A stretch of 64,000 nucleotides of DNA from Okapia johnstoni (GCA_024291935.2 CM044315.1:55154385-55218384); one strand, 5' to 3'; shown: positions 38,401-53,400, numbered from the stretch's first letter. Notes: generated from the sequence alone by a model not told the origin. Translations and numbers: made by a program.

Positions 38401-41400
38401 ATTGTAATTAGCCCCCAACTAAAATAAATAAATTTATTAAAAAAAAAAATACCCAGTGTTGAGAATTCCCTGGTGGTCAAGTGGTTAGAATGCCATGCTT
38501 CCATTGCAGGGGTGCAGGTTTGATCCTGGTTGGGCAACTAAGATCCTGAATGCCGTGTGACTAGCCCCCCAAAAATCCAGTGTTTTGAAAACTTTTGTTC
38601 TGATCATAGATTTTTTTAATGTAATTATCCTGTCTCTTGTGGCAGTCTTCAGTGTTTCTCTTAAGTTTCAGCAGGCAACTGTGCCTGGGCTGGATGGTGA
38701 GCCAAGTATACCTCTTTTTAAAATTACCTTTTTTGATTATTTTATTACGTTTTTTTTGATTACTAGAAAGACTGTCCAGATTTGTCCTTATAATCATAAA
38801 CAAGTTTTTGTCCCCTTTGGGTATTTTTCTGAACTAAACAAGCTGTAAAATTTGAAAAATAAGGGCTTATGGAAACATCAGTGATTCTTTTTGCAAATAC
38901 TTTTTTTCCTCTTGAAATAAATAATGAACTTTTCCATTTGACCTTGCAGACAGTCCTCTTCTGGGTCTTATTAGTTATTAGAAGTTTTTATGTAAATTAC
39001 TTTTGAGTTTCTTGGGTTATTTTTTATAATATGGAAACATTCTCAAAATATCCTTGGGAACAATTATTAGGGAACATAATATTTTCTTGGCAGAGAGATC
39101 CAATTTATTTTTAGGTACTAGAATAGATAATTCTTGAATCTAAGGATTTGAAATAACATGGTTAGACACATAAGAATTTAAAAAATTATTTAATTCTCTA
39201 TAGTACAGTGCTTATTTCTTAGATCTATTTATATTAACTTGATACCTTGAATTTTTACATGATTTTTTAATTTAGAGATTCTGAAAATTACATGATGTTT
39301 GATATTATTATCATTCTATGTTTCAGAATGTGCCCATTTACTTTTGGCTCACAATGCTCCAGTAAAGGTGAAAAATGCTCAGGGATGGAGCCCGCTGGCG
39401 GAAGCCATCAGTTATGGAGATAGACAGATGAGTAAGCAATATAAATTACTATTGTTATGTATTCTAAAAATATGAAATGATGCATTTGATATATTTTTCA
39501 TTCGGTGTAACTTTCCATACTATGAAAAATTTGCAACTACTTATAAACTTATGTATGAATTATTCTTGACTATATATATATTACCATATATATATAAATG
39601 TACCTAGATAAAATATTTAGACATACAAAATTATATTAGTTTCAGTTGTGCAATGTATTGATTATTTTTGTGTATTGCAAAATGATCACTGCAATAAATC
39701 TTGTTAATACCTGTCACCATACATAGTTACAGTACTTCTGTTTTTCTTGTGATGAGAGCTTTTAAGATCTACTCTTTTAGCAACTTTCGAATATGCAGTA
39801 CAGTATTGTTAACTATAGTCATCATGCTGTATGTTATATCCCCATGAATTATTTATTGTATAACTAGATGTTGGTACCTTTTGATTCCCTTTATTTGTCT
39901 GTTCCCCGCACCCCATCCCTACTTTTGATGGCTCTAATTCTTAACTATACTGAGACCTAGTTGTCTTTTGTCTCTCCAGGAGTTACTCATGGTTTATACA
40001 GATATATATATATATCATTATGACGTATTTGTGTAAGAGTAGCTTTAGGATTCTGTTAGCCTCTATCTTATTTTTGTAGCACATCAAAAGTTAGTTTGGA
40101 GGGAAAGAGAGAGCAGTGTTTGTTGGTTTGCAGCCTTATCAGGAACTGATAGTCTTCATTTGGGTTTTAACTTTGTATTTTTTTTCCCCCAGCTCATTAA
40201 GTCTTAACTTCTCTTACCTATTTTCAAAGTGGTCCACTCTTTTCCTTTGCAGTACTCAGCACACTTCTAAATAATGGTTTGTGGTTTTTTTTTTTTAATT
40301 AATTAATTTATTTTAATTGGAGGCTAATTACTTTACAATATTGTAGTCGTTTTTGCCATACATTGACATGAATCAGCCACGGGTATACATGTGTTCCCCA
40401 TCCTGAACCACCCCTCCCACCTCCCTCCCCATCCCATCCCTCAGGGTCATCCCAGTGCACCAGCCCTGACCCCGCCTCATGCATCGAACCTGGACTGGCG
40501 ATCTATTTCACATATGATAATATACATGTATTCAGTGCTGTTCTCTCAAATCATCCCACCTTTGCCTTCTCCCACAGAGTCCAAAAGTCTGTTCTTTACA
40601 TCTGTGTCTCTTTTGCTGTCTCGCAATGTCTTTTCCTCATAGTGTATCATATAAGCTTTGTGAAAACTCAAGTCATCAATATGTTTCTTATTCATCCTTT
40701 CGTTTCTGGCTCCTAGAACAGTGCTTGGCACATGTATTTGTTCAGTGAATTAATGAAGAAAATTAAAACTGCAAGGAAGATTTGAGACTAATCAAGAATT
40801 AAAATTTTTCTGGAACATATTATATTAGATTTTTATTTATTATCACTCTCCTGAGATGCTCAAAACTTTAAAATATTTTTTTTAAGAAAGTAATGACATT
40901 CGTTGTAGAAAATTAGGAAATTATTGAGGAAAAATCTGGTGACTTTTTGGTCACTTGGTGACTCAGTTGGTAAAGAATCCACCTGCAATTCAAGAGACCT
41001 GGGTTCGATCCTTGGGTCAGGAAGTTCTGGAGAAGGAAATGGCAACCCACTCCAGTATTCTTGCCTGGAAGATCCCATGGACAGAGGAGCCTGGCAGGCT
41101 ACTGTCCATGGGGTTGCAAAGAATTGGACATTACTCAATGACTAAATCATCACCAGTGACATTTGTTGTAGAAAATTAGGAAATTATTAAGGAAAAAAGG
41201 GTAATAATTTCACCCAGTGATGACTATTGTTTATATGTTATTATATTTTCTTCCAGTTTATTTTTCTAGTCATGTTATTTTCCTATTTAAAACTCTTTTA
41301 AAAATTCTTATTCTTAGGATAAAGACCAAAATGTTTAACTTGGTCTATCAGATCCAGTGTGGTGATGTCACTTTTTCATCTCCATCCTTATCTTGTTCTT

Positions 41401-44400
41401 TCCACATGGTTTCTGTAAGTCAGTTACTGACATTTCAGTTTCTCATGTTCATACATCCTTCCCCTTTTGCCCCAGCTCCTCATAATTCTTCAGATCTCAG
41501 TTCAAATATAAGGAAACCTTCTCTGCCTGTATACTATGCCAAAATGCTACCTGTCTCTTCCATTCAGCAGTAAGCTTCATTAGAGTAGGGATTGTCTGTT
41601 GTCTCTTAAGTACCTAACAGATGCATCAGATACATGGTAGGGATGTGCAATTAACTTTAACGTTGATCTCATCTTCATTGAGGGAGAGAGACCAATGAAT
41701 ATTGTGCAGCATTCTGAAGTATTCACAAAGTACTAGAGGGAAGCAGATGAGGGAGAAAGTAATTTTGGTTTTGGCAAGGTGTTTGGTTTATTTAAGCTGA
41801 GTCTCAAAGGATTTTAAGAGTTAATAAGGCAGATAAGGACATTCTAGGGCTTCCCTGGTGGCTCAGATGGTAAAGAATTTCCCTGCCAGTGCAGGAGACT
41901 TGGGTTCAATCCCTGGGTTGGGTAGATCCTTGGAGAAGGGAATGGCTACCCACCCCAGTATTCTTGCCTGGAAAATTCCATGGACAGAGGAGCCTGATGG
42001 TCTACAGTCCATGGAACCACAAAGAGTTGGACACAACTGAACGACTAACACTCATGCAAGAACATTCTAGCCTATGGGAGCAGAATATGTGTAAGGCATG
42101 GAAATGTAAAGAACAAGGCACATTTTAGGGAACAATGTATACTTCATTGTGGCTGCCTAAATGAGGCTATATGACTACCATGGTGAAGGCTCCTTTACCA
42201 TTAAAGGAGCCACACTGACTGAGATCTGCTTTATGTGTTTTTAATGTCAATCTCCAGTCACTACAAAACCTCAGAAGACTTTATAGCAGGATTGACATTA
42301 TTAGATAAGCCTGAAGACTTTTTAATTGAATAGGGAGACAAGAGATTTTTAGAAAATCTTTAGAACAAATGCAGTAAACTTGACTTAAAGAAGAGACAGT
42401 GTTTAGAAAAGTAAGTGATAGATTAGAAAGACAAATGAAAGAATCAACAGTGGTTGATTGTCTCTTGGATATGAATAGTAATGGAAGGATTTGGAGTAAT
42501 TCCAAAGCCTTTATCATGGGTCAGTGACTGTCTCATTAATTAATTGATATACAGAAAATAGGAAAAAGAACAATATGGGTTTTAATTAATTTGGGGTTAG
42601 GTTTGTTGAGTTTTCTGTAGTATATCCAGGGTGCTCTGCTGTGCTAAGTTGCTTCAGTTGTGTCTGATTCTTTGCAACACTCTGGACTGCAGTCTTCCAG
42701 GGTTCTTTGTCCATGGGATTCTCCAGGCAAGAATACTGGAGTAGGTTGCCGTGCCCTCCTCCAGGGGATCTTCCCAACCCAGGGATCAAACCCATGTCTC
42801 CTATGGCTCCTGCATTGTAGGTGGATTCTTTACTGCTGAGCCACTGGGAAAGCCCAGTATATCCAGGTAGAACTGTTCAAATAAAAAGAGGGAAATAGTT
42901 AGACTGGAGCATAGAAGGAAGTGGAAGGCAGAAGATACACATTTAAGTGATACTCAGAGCAGTAGGGTATAGCTCCAAAGGCTTTAGACACACAAACTGG
43001 AAAATTTAAAAGTACTTTACATGAGGAAAGAAGGAAAGAGAAATTAATTGTGGTTTATTGGCGTTCTTCATTTGAGTCTTTGTGTGAATTCTGTCTGTGC
43101 GTGTGTGCTCAGTCACTTCAGTCATGTCCAACTCTTTGTGACCCTATAGGCTGTAGCCCGCCAGGCTCCTCTGTCCATGGGATTCTCCAGGCAAGAATAC
43201 TGTAGTGGGTTGCCATGCCCTCCTCTAGGGGATCTTCCCAACCCAGGGATCAACCTGCATTTCCCGTTGCTCCTGCATTGCAGGCAGATTCTTTACTGCT
43301 TAGCCACTGGGGAAGCCACATGAATTCTAATACCATCTAAATCCTCTAAAGTGGAGAAGCCACATGAATTCTAATACCATCTAAATCCTCTAAAGCTAAT
43401 TTTATTTTAATTGTCAATCACTGTTAATAAGATTATTATAATATGGGAGTACAAATATTGACTCCCCCAGATATGCTAATAAATTTGTCTGATTGTGTTC
43501 TGAGTGTCTCCATAAGTTGATGTTATATTTTATTGTGAAATCTCATAGAACAGGAATCTCTTTGCAAACATCACTATGTTATATGTAGTTGTTGTCACTA
43601 CATTTTTAATAATATTTGGTCATTTTAATAATTTTCTGTGTATTGAATGTCTTCAGTCAGTTATAGTATATTTAGTTGATGGAAACTATATGGTTTCTGC
43701 TTTTAATTAAGATACCTTTTTGTTTTAGGAAATTAATTATTTTTGTTCTTTATGTGAACGGGGGTCTGTTTGAATTTGAAGGCAAGGTAGATTGAATAAA
43801 CATTTGTTAAACTATTTGCATTTATAGTGGAGAAGAATAATAGAAAGAATTTTACTATACTTAGGTAATATAGTTTTGATATTAAATTATAACAAACATG
43901 AAGGTTAGTCAGAGTCATATAAATTTGAATCTGTAAAGAATCCTAATTTATCTAGGTAATTAGGCCTTAGACTATTTGGATTTTATAGACCAGAAAAGAA
44001 TTTTATTTGAGGATTGATGTAGGTGGCTGAAGTTTTCATTAAAGCACCAGTTCAGTTCAGTAACTCAGTTGTGTCCGACTCTTTGCAACCCCATGGACTG
44101 CAGCACGCCAAGCCTCCCTGTCGATCACCAATTCCTGGAGTCTACCCAAACCCATGTTCATTGAGTTGGTGATGCCATCCAACCATCTCATCCTCTCTCA
44201 TCCCCTTCTCCTCCCGCCCTCAATCTTTCCCAGCATCAGGGTCTTTTCAAATGAGTCAGCTCTTTGCATCAGGTGGCCAAAGTAATGGAGTTTCAGCTTC
44301 AACATCAGTCCTTCCAATGAACACCCAGGACTGATCTCCTTTAGGATGGACTGGTTGGATCTCCTTGCAGTCCAAGGGACTCTCAAGAGTCTTCTGCAAC

Positions 44401-47400
44401 ACCACAGTTCAAAAGCATCAATTCTTCTGCACTCAGCTTTCTTTATAGTCCAACTCTCACATCCATACCTGACTACTGGAAAAATCATAGCCTTGACTTG
44501 ACAGACCTTTGTTGGCAAAGTAATGTCTCTGATTTTTAATACGCTGTCTAGGTTGGTCATAACTTTCCTTCCAGGGAGTAAGTGTCTTTTAATTTCATGG
44601 CTGCAGTCACCATCTGCAGTGATTTTGGAGCCCAAAAAATAAAGTCAGCCACTGTTCCCACTGTTTCCCCATCTTTTTGCCATGAAGTGATGGGACTGGC
44701 TGCCATGATCTTAGTTTTCTGAATGTTGAGCTTTAAGCCAACTTTTTCACTCTCCTCTTTCACCATGTATTGATGTATACATTCTCCACCCTACTAACAC
44801 ATTTTTTATCTTATTTTATTCAAGGCTAATATTTTCCCTTATTTCAGTAAATGTGAGAGATTGATTGAGTTTGCTGGTATATTTTAGATCTTCATTCTAA
44901 TAAACAAAACTTCTATTTACCTAATTGCAGGCACAGTAGTAAGCAGTTTATATTGAGCCTCTGTAGTAACTCTTTATAGTAGATTTTACTTGAGAGTTAC
45001 TGTAGATTTTAATATAGATTTATTCTTACTTGACAAATGAAAAAAAAACTGAAGTTTAGGGAAATCAATTAAGTGTTCCATATTGACCCAGCTAATAAGT
45101 AGTAAAGCTGTGGTTTGCACTTAAGTAATTTGTCTAAATATCTGTTAACTATTGAGAAGACTCTGTGGAGGGTTTCAGGGTTTTTTTTCGAGTCAGAAGT
45201 TCTTTTTACAGATAGAATAGGATTCATTTTAGTATTTTTTATGCTATGTTGGTAGTATTTGAGAGAAAGTACAGTCTCAAGTGAAAGAAGAACAGATACA
45301 ACTGGTAACATTTTGTAGATAATTACATTTTTAGAAAAATAATATCTAGTATGATTTTTGAGATTTTCTGTCTTTGAGATCATCTTTTAGATCAGTGTTA
45401 ACAACAGGACACTGCATCATCTGACTGAGGTTGGTAATCTTGACTCAGTCAGATGAAGCCTTGCTGATAATTAAAAACTACCAAAGCTAGTATGTCTGTA
45501 GGTTGATGTTGAAGTATTTCCTTTCAGTTTTTCTTGAGAATCATAACAGCTTTGCCAAAGGTATTTTCTAACATATTCACAATATCTGTATTATATATGT
45601 GTGTAATAAGCCAGTGGTGTTTCTTAGCATGGTGACATTTTTTTTCACAATTTTTTTTTGAGGTATAATTAGCAGTCTAACATGGCAAAATTTATTTTAA
45701 ATTAAAATTTTTTTTTAAATTTAAATTTTAGTTACAGCTCTTTTAAGGAAGCTTAAGCAGCAATCCAGGGAAAGTGTTGAAGAAAAACGACCTCGATTAT
45801 TAAAAGCCCTGAAAGAGGTAAGCTAAATTTCTTGACTGATTTTGTACCTAAACTGTAATTACAAGTGTACTTTTAAGCATTTTAAAAATGCAGTTTAATT
45901 TTTTGCTAATTATTAAGGGTCAAGAGATAGTAAAAATCCTGCTTCAATTAAGCAATAATGACATTAAAAAATATTCTGATTATAGTGTGTAATCTTATGG
46001 GAAGCATTATTTGCTTTGAACTTAGAAGGTAAATAATTATTGCTTTCAATAAATTAGGTAACAGCTCTAAGAAAAAAGAAGGTAAGTGAGAATTAATGGA
46101 AGTAATTTTCCTTTGTCCTTTGGATTCAAAAATTTTCTATGAGCAGAAGCCGCTACTGCTAGTAGGGGCAGTTTGCATTTTCTGTGTGTAACAAAACTTT
46201 TTATCTATCCTACTTCTTGATGGTAGAGCTGGGTGTAGTGGTACAGAAAAGGAGAGAAGTTTGTTTTCTGTTATTTTTTTCTCTTTATTTTGGATACCTG
46301 AAAAAACTGTGGGAGAAAGACCCATGACTGTGTCTTCTTTTAGGTATGCTATTTTTTGAAATCTCAAGGGATAAAATTTTTTGAGACTATCTGATTAATA
46401 GTTCCTTGAACAGTTGTGGTTTTTGTTGTTTAACTTCTAATTTATGAAATAAAAACATTGTCTATAGATAATATGATGACATATTTCAGATTTAGAAAAC
46501 TTGTGTTATCACTTTATAGAAAAAAAGTTTCTGTTGCAGTGAATGATTTTATTAGATTATTATGAGCCTACACAATAATCATTTTAGAAGCTTTTTTTAA
46601 TAACACTTCTAAAATTATTAACTATTTTCACAATACTACTCATTTTGTTTTGGTTATACTGAGAAGTGGAATATTTATTGATGCAAATTTAAATGCCTAT
46701 CAGTTTTATGTGATTAAAATGTTTTTGTAAAATCTACAGTGGTATGTATTTTCTTTTGTAGATAAGTGTAGTAACGTCTGCTATTGTAATATTATTTTAA
46801 GTAATAACCATATATATATATTTTGGTTCTTTCTCCAACCCCATAATTGAAATTATTTCCTATTTCTGTCTATAGATCTTTAATGATAACAGATTTTTTT
46901 AAAGCAAAATGTTAAGTAGGTGTAAAAGCTGTTAACTAAGGTATGCATTTACTAATTATGCATATTTCATTTCTCAGCTAGGTGACTTTTATCTCGAACT
47001 TCACTGGGATTTTCAAAGCTGGGGTAAGAATGTGCTGTGTTTTACTGTAGAATATGTAGGTATGCAAAAATGTAAGTGCAAAAATAACTATTATATAGAA
47101 ATGTTAAAATAACCAATACTTGCTGTAAGGAAATTTAAATATTTTTCATCATATTGAATATAACGGTTATAAAGCCCTGTGTGTGTGTGAGTTGCTCAGT
47201 TCTGTCCGACTCTTTGAGACCCCATGGACTATAGCTTGCTAGGCTCCTCTGTCCATGAAATTTTTCAGGCAAGAATACTGGAGTGGATTGCTATTCCTTT
47301 CTCCAGTGGATCTTCCCAAACCAGGGATTGAACCCAGGTCTCCCACCGTGCAGGCAGATTGTTTACCATCTGAGCCACCAGGGAAGCCCGTAAAGCCCTA

Positions 47401-50400
47401 TAGTAATATTTAATTATCCCAATCTGATTAGTAACTTCCATAATTATTTTTTTAAGGTAAATTTTGTCTTTTTTAAAAATGAAATGCTGGTTCAAATATA
47501 ATAATTTAATGTAAGGAATTTTCAGAGAGAAGAGAAGAATAACTATGGGATTATTAGATTACTGAATTTAGGGAAATTTGACATATAGTATTTAGATACC
47601 TAAATGTGAAGAATTTGGTTAACATTAATGGATTTTGTATATTTTGTCATCTTTCAATCACTTTTGCTGCTTTTATTGCATACTTTATAGCCACTGTCTT
47701 AACACACTGTTTGGTTGCACACTATTCCACTTATTTATAAAGAGATGTTAATTCCTAGATATTTTATAGTCATTTTCAATTTACCTTGGTAAGGTAAGTT
47801 TTCTCTCTTCCTCATTTTAAACACTAGTCTACTTAGGAAACTTTTGTGTCCAAATAGGAAGTTTGATCCTAGTGACCTATACTTTACTAAATAAATAACT
47901 ATCCATACAACTGACTTTTGGGTTAAACATTTTTTAATGTAATCTATATATAAATTGGATATAGTGTGCTTATGTGTGTTTTTTAAAGTATCTGAATTAC
48001 TCTTTATGATATAAACATTTGAATGCTTGCTATCACCAAAATAATCATAAAAATAAATCATAAAATAATCATAACAATAAATCAGATATTGACAGAGACC
48101 ACTCTAGAGACGACTATTAATGTTTCATATGAATATTTTCAAACTCTTTTCAATGCTTATGAACATGTGTTTGTACACACATATAAATATAAATGTATAT
48201 ATGTATATATAGCTTCAAGCATTAGTTTTTTTAATGAAATCATACAATTATGCATTTTGTCATTTTTACTTAATCTATCATAAATATCTTACATTTTAGT
48301 TCATGAAGAAGTACTTCCTTTTTAAAAAAAAACAGCAGCATAATACTTTATGAGATGGGTGATTAAGATGTTTCTGGTTTGTTTAATCTCTAAATATAAA
48401 ATTTTAATCCCTAAATATAATCAGTTACAACTTTAGCTCATCAGGCTAGTTTTGGCTCCATCAAAATCACACATGCAGGAGTTCCCTGGTGGTCTAGTGG
48501 TTAGGATTCTGGGCTTTCACTCCTGTTGTAGGTAGTGGTGTTGTTGTTTAGTCACTAAGTCCCATCTGACTCTTTTGTGACCTCGTGAACTATAGTCCAC
48601 TAGGATCATCTGTCCATGGAATTCTCCAGGCAAGAATACTGGAGTGGGTTGCCATTTCCTTTTCCAGGGGATCTTCCTGACCTAGGGGTCGAACTCTGTC
48701 ACCAGCATTGTAAGTGGATTCTTTACCACTGACTCTGGCCCAGGTTCAATCCCTTGTGGAGAACTGAGATCCCACAAGTGCCATGGTGTGGCCAAAAAAA
48801 CTCACCTGAGATTTTCTTATCTCTGGTAATGCTTAATGCTGTATCATTCAGAAGTCCCAGTGGCCTAGAATACCAAAAGAAAGAGATGTAATAACATTGT
48901 GTAATAAAAGAGCTCCAAGTTAGATTGGTCTAAAGTCTGGATACTATTTTTTTCACTGTTTTTTTTCTATCTTTAAAGACCCCAGTCATTCTTGGTGATC
49001 CTTGAGTATACTGGCTCTTTAATTGACTGTCTGAGTAACTGTTAGTGTTTTGAATTCTAAAATTGTCACTTTATCTTGCTGAGCAAAATATTCTAAAATA
49101 TTTTTAAAGTGACATTTCAATTACATGAACAAATTGAAATGGATATAATTACTCCTGAAACTGTGCATATTATCTGTAGTTGTAAACACATTGTAACTAT
49201 TGCATAATCAACTTTATTATGTAACCACTGAGGTACTTGTTTAAAGTATTGCTTCTGGGACTTCCCTGGTGGTCCAGTGGTTAAGGCTTTGAGCAGAGGG
49301 TATTGGGTTCAGTCCCTGATTGGAGAACAGAGATCCCACATGCCCCATGACATGGACAAAATATAGTAAAAATTATTTTTGAAAAAATGTACTGCTTCTC
49401 TGAGAACTTGACTTTGACACAAGAAAGTTAGCACATCTGGTTCATTGTTGATACAGGTTTTTTACTGATTTCATGTCACATTATTAGCACCTGATGGTTG
49501 GATGTCATCTGTCATTCTAAAAACTAAACTCTTTTTGGCTCTAGATTTTTGGCTAGATTTAGATGCTTTGGATTAAAAAACATTGGATAATCTCTGTTAT
49601 AAGATTTGATTATCAAGGTTTTTTCTAGAGTTTGGGCATGCTTCCTCCCTTGTTAAAGCCCCTGATATAAAAAAAAAAAAAAGAAAGAAAAGAAAAAGAA
49701 CCCAGAAATAAGGGCAAGTTAAGAAATACTGAGATCCAGGGCTAAGTTTAGTTTAGTGGTAGTGGAGCACAAAAAACTCCACTCTTTCTCCTTCAGTGTT
49801 TGGCTGAAAATAGCCTCAGACTTAATAGCAAGTCTGAAGGCAACTAAATTATTCCAGAGTGAGTTTTTAGATATAGAAAAGCCTTAAAGTGGAATCAGAA
49901 GTACTGGTTCTTGTCTGACAGGGAAAATCACATATTTTTCCTGAGCTTCGGTTTTTTTCATTTTAGAAGTGGGAGTAAGAATAAACACCCCACCTATTTT
50001 CAAGTCTTTGTTTTGGTGTAGATGAAATGAAATCATGTTTTTGAAGGAAGTACTTTAGATGCTGTAAAGTGTTAAATAATTTATAGTATTATAATCACTA
50101 CAAACTTAACATTATGTGTATGGCATGTTTCAACAGAAAAACTAATAGTTTTTTTCTTTATCTCATAATCTACAGAATATCTGTCCTGTTTTTAGGATTT
50201 TTTTTTTTTTTGCATATTATAGATGGAAAACATCAGGCCTAGATTCTTCTTAAAATCAGAGAGTAAGTGATAGCAAAGCCAGAATGAAAATTTAGAGACT
50301 ATTCATTTTTCAGTTCAGTGGATTATACTGCCTTTGGAGTACTGTGTTAGACTCTCAGATAAAGTTGAAATAACTTAAGATATAGAGAGCCTAAATTGTT

Positions 50401-53400
50401 CAGTTTACGTGGGGGAAGAAAAAGTCATCACAGAATTGGGGAAAATGCAAATTGCTCTATTTTTGGAATGCATTGAATCTTTTTTTTCTCTATGATATAC
50501 CTTCTTTTTTTTTTTTTTAACTTTTGCTTTTCAATCTTCAAATTCTTTTTTTCTCTACATTCCCCCTTTCTTTCTTTTCTGATAACTGGGTATTGGTGTG
50601 TGATTCTGAATTTTGCTTTTGTAGTTTACCATACTACTTTAAAAGATGTAATAAATTTAAATTAAGTTATGAGTGCTGGCTTCTTGTAATCATCTTTTTC
50701 TTACTATATCAAATATTTAAGAACAGAAAAATAGATCTCAATTAATAAGTATGAAAGAGGAGCTTTGATCATTTATATAGATTTATGCCATTATTGGAGA
50801 AGGAAATGGCAATCCACTCGAGTATTCCTGCCTGGAGAATCCCATGGACAAAGAAGCCTGTCAGGCTACAGTCCATGGGGTTGTAGAGTTGGACATGACT
50901 GAAGCAACTTAGCACGCACACACATATGCCGTTATTACTCTTCTTAACTTCTGTTGTTTCATATAAGGAAAAATTTGATTGGAAAATGACTTCTTATGTT
51001 CTTTGACAGGGTAACTTTTAGTTGATACTCCCTCTGGGCTGTAAACTTTTCTTATTTTTATAAAATAAAAAGTCTAGAAAACTGTCTTTAATGATGTAAT
51101 CATTTTAGATTGAATAACCTCTAAAGAATTAAAAAACTTTTAATGTTAATTAGAAAATATTCAAAAATTTAGAAAACCTAGCCTTTAGTTTTCTCCAGGG
51201 TCTTTCTAACCAGGTTGATTTTTATCACCCATTTTTAAAACACTTGAGTTTTATATAATATACATGTAATACATCTTACACAGATAAACACACACACATA
51301 CATACACCTGTACATGTGATGAGATCTTTAATTTTAAGAATTTTGAGTTTCACATTCTTTTCTTTTTTTAGTATATGGTAGTTTAATTATATAGCCTGTT
51401 ATATAGACTTATTTATCCATAGAATAACTCAGCTTTCCTCAAAATATAGCAAATAGTGAATAGTAAAAAACTATAAGAATATAGCTTATGATATGAATGT
51501 GGCAACACTGGAATGTAGAAATGTGTAAGTCAATATTATGATTGCATTTTAAGAATTTTAAAACTAATGTATATTGAGCTTATTGAGTAATCAATATATT
51601 TAGGATTCAAACTCAAATTCAACTAGCTCTAAAAGTGTATTTTTTTTCTATTACACATATTACTTTTCTGGTATTTTATGCAGTTATATATAAAGAATTA
51701 GATGGGATCCAGGTTTATCTGGTTACCCGTTCAGGAGGGTTTAGTTACCAAAAGGCCTTGTTTTCTCACTAATGTAGCATCCTGTAATATGTACCAAGAA
51801 TGGCATTGCATCAGTTCTGCTGCTCTTATTTGTATTTGGTGGTGGGTGGTGGTGATGGTAATTACAATTAAATAGAAGATACTTGAAGTTGCTCAAAATT
51901 GCTTTGTGTATTATTTTTCAGTGGAAAAATACTATTTTAAGGGAAATTATGACAATTTTGATAAAATAGTAAAATGTTACATTACTGTTCTTCTAATTAA
52001 AAAATTTATAATGTCTCAGAACTTTAGGTGGTTATTTCTCACCTTTTATTTTTACAAATACAGTGCCTTTACTTTCCCGAATTCTGCCTTCTGATGCATG
52101 TAAAATATACAAGCAAGGTATCAATATCAGGTAAGGTGATTTGATTTTTCTCTGAGTAACAGATAACTGAGATTTAGAGGAAGCTTTTCTTTTTGTAGTA
52201 AAAGCTTATACATGGATGTAGTATTTTATAACTTAAACATGTCATAATATATTCACAATGTTTTATCTCCTTTGAGGTACTAGAGATAAGTAACCAAAGG
52301 CATAAAATCTTGACTAAAACAAAGGTATTATTGTTCAACTACAGACTATCTAGAAGGCAAGTAGAATGAAGATCATGATACAATACCAAGAAGATTTAAG
52401 ATGATCATGCCCCTCTTCCTAGCTTTTTTAGGGAATAAGGAACATAGAAGGACCCAACTCTTGTCCTTTTTTTACTGCATCCCTTTCCTACTGTTCCCTC
52501 CCCTATCTACCCACCAATGCTTCTAGCCATTCATCTCTCCATTCTAGTGAATATTTTTTAAGGCTAATTTTAATTTTCTTCTGTTTTCTTTTTAAATTAA
52601 GATTGATATTTGGATCTCATGGAGAATCTATTTATTTTACTCATTTCAGAATTTTATCATTATTTCTTTATCTTTATATTAATATAGGTATATTTATAAA
52701 TGATCACTTCTTCGGCACTCAGCCTTCTTTATGGTCCAACTCTCACATCTGTGCATGACTACTAGAAAAACTGTAGCTCTGAGTAGATGGACCTATGTTA
52801 GCAAAGTGATGTCTCTGCTTTTTAATACGCCGTCTAAGTTTGCCATAGCTTTCCTCCAAGGAGCAAATGTCTTTTAATTTCATGGCTTCAGTCACCATCT
52901 GCAGTGATTTTGAAGCCCAAGAAAATGAAATCTGTCACTGCTTCCATTTTTTCCCCTTCTGTTTGCCTTGAAGTGATGGGATGACCATATGCCATGATCT
53001 TAGTGTTTTTTAATGTTGAGAGTCCCCTGGATAGCAAGGAGATCAAACCAGTCAGTCTTAAAGGAAATCAGCCCTGAACATTCATTGGAAGGACTGATGC
53101 TGAAGTTGAAGCTCCAAGACTTTGTCACCTGATGCAAAGAGCTGAGTCATTGGAAAAGACCCTCATGCTTGGAAAGATTGAAGGCAAAAGGAGAAGTGGG
53201 TGGCAGGATGAGGTGTGGTTAGTTAGTATCACTGACTGAATGGACATGAATTGGAGCAAATTCTGGGAGATAGTGGAGGACAGAGGTGTCTGGTGTGCCG
53301 CAGTCCATGGTGTTGCAGTGTTGGACACGACTTAGCATTGAACAACAAATTATATAAATGATACCTATTTAAGCTATATAGAATGCTAGTGAATATGCCA

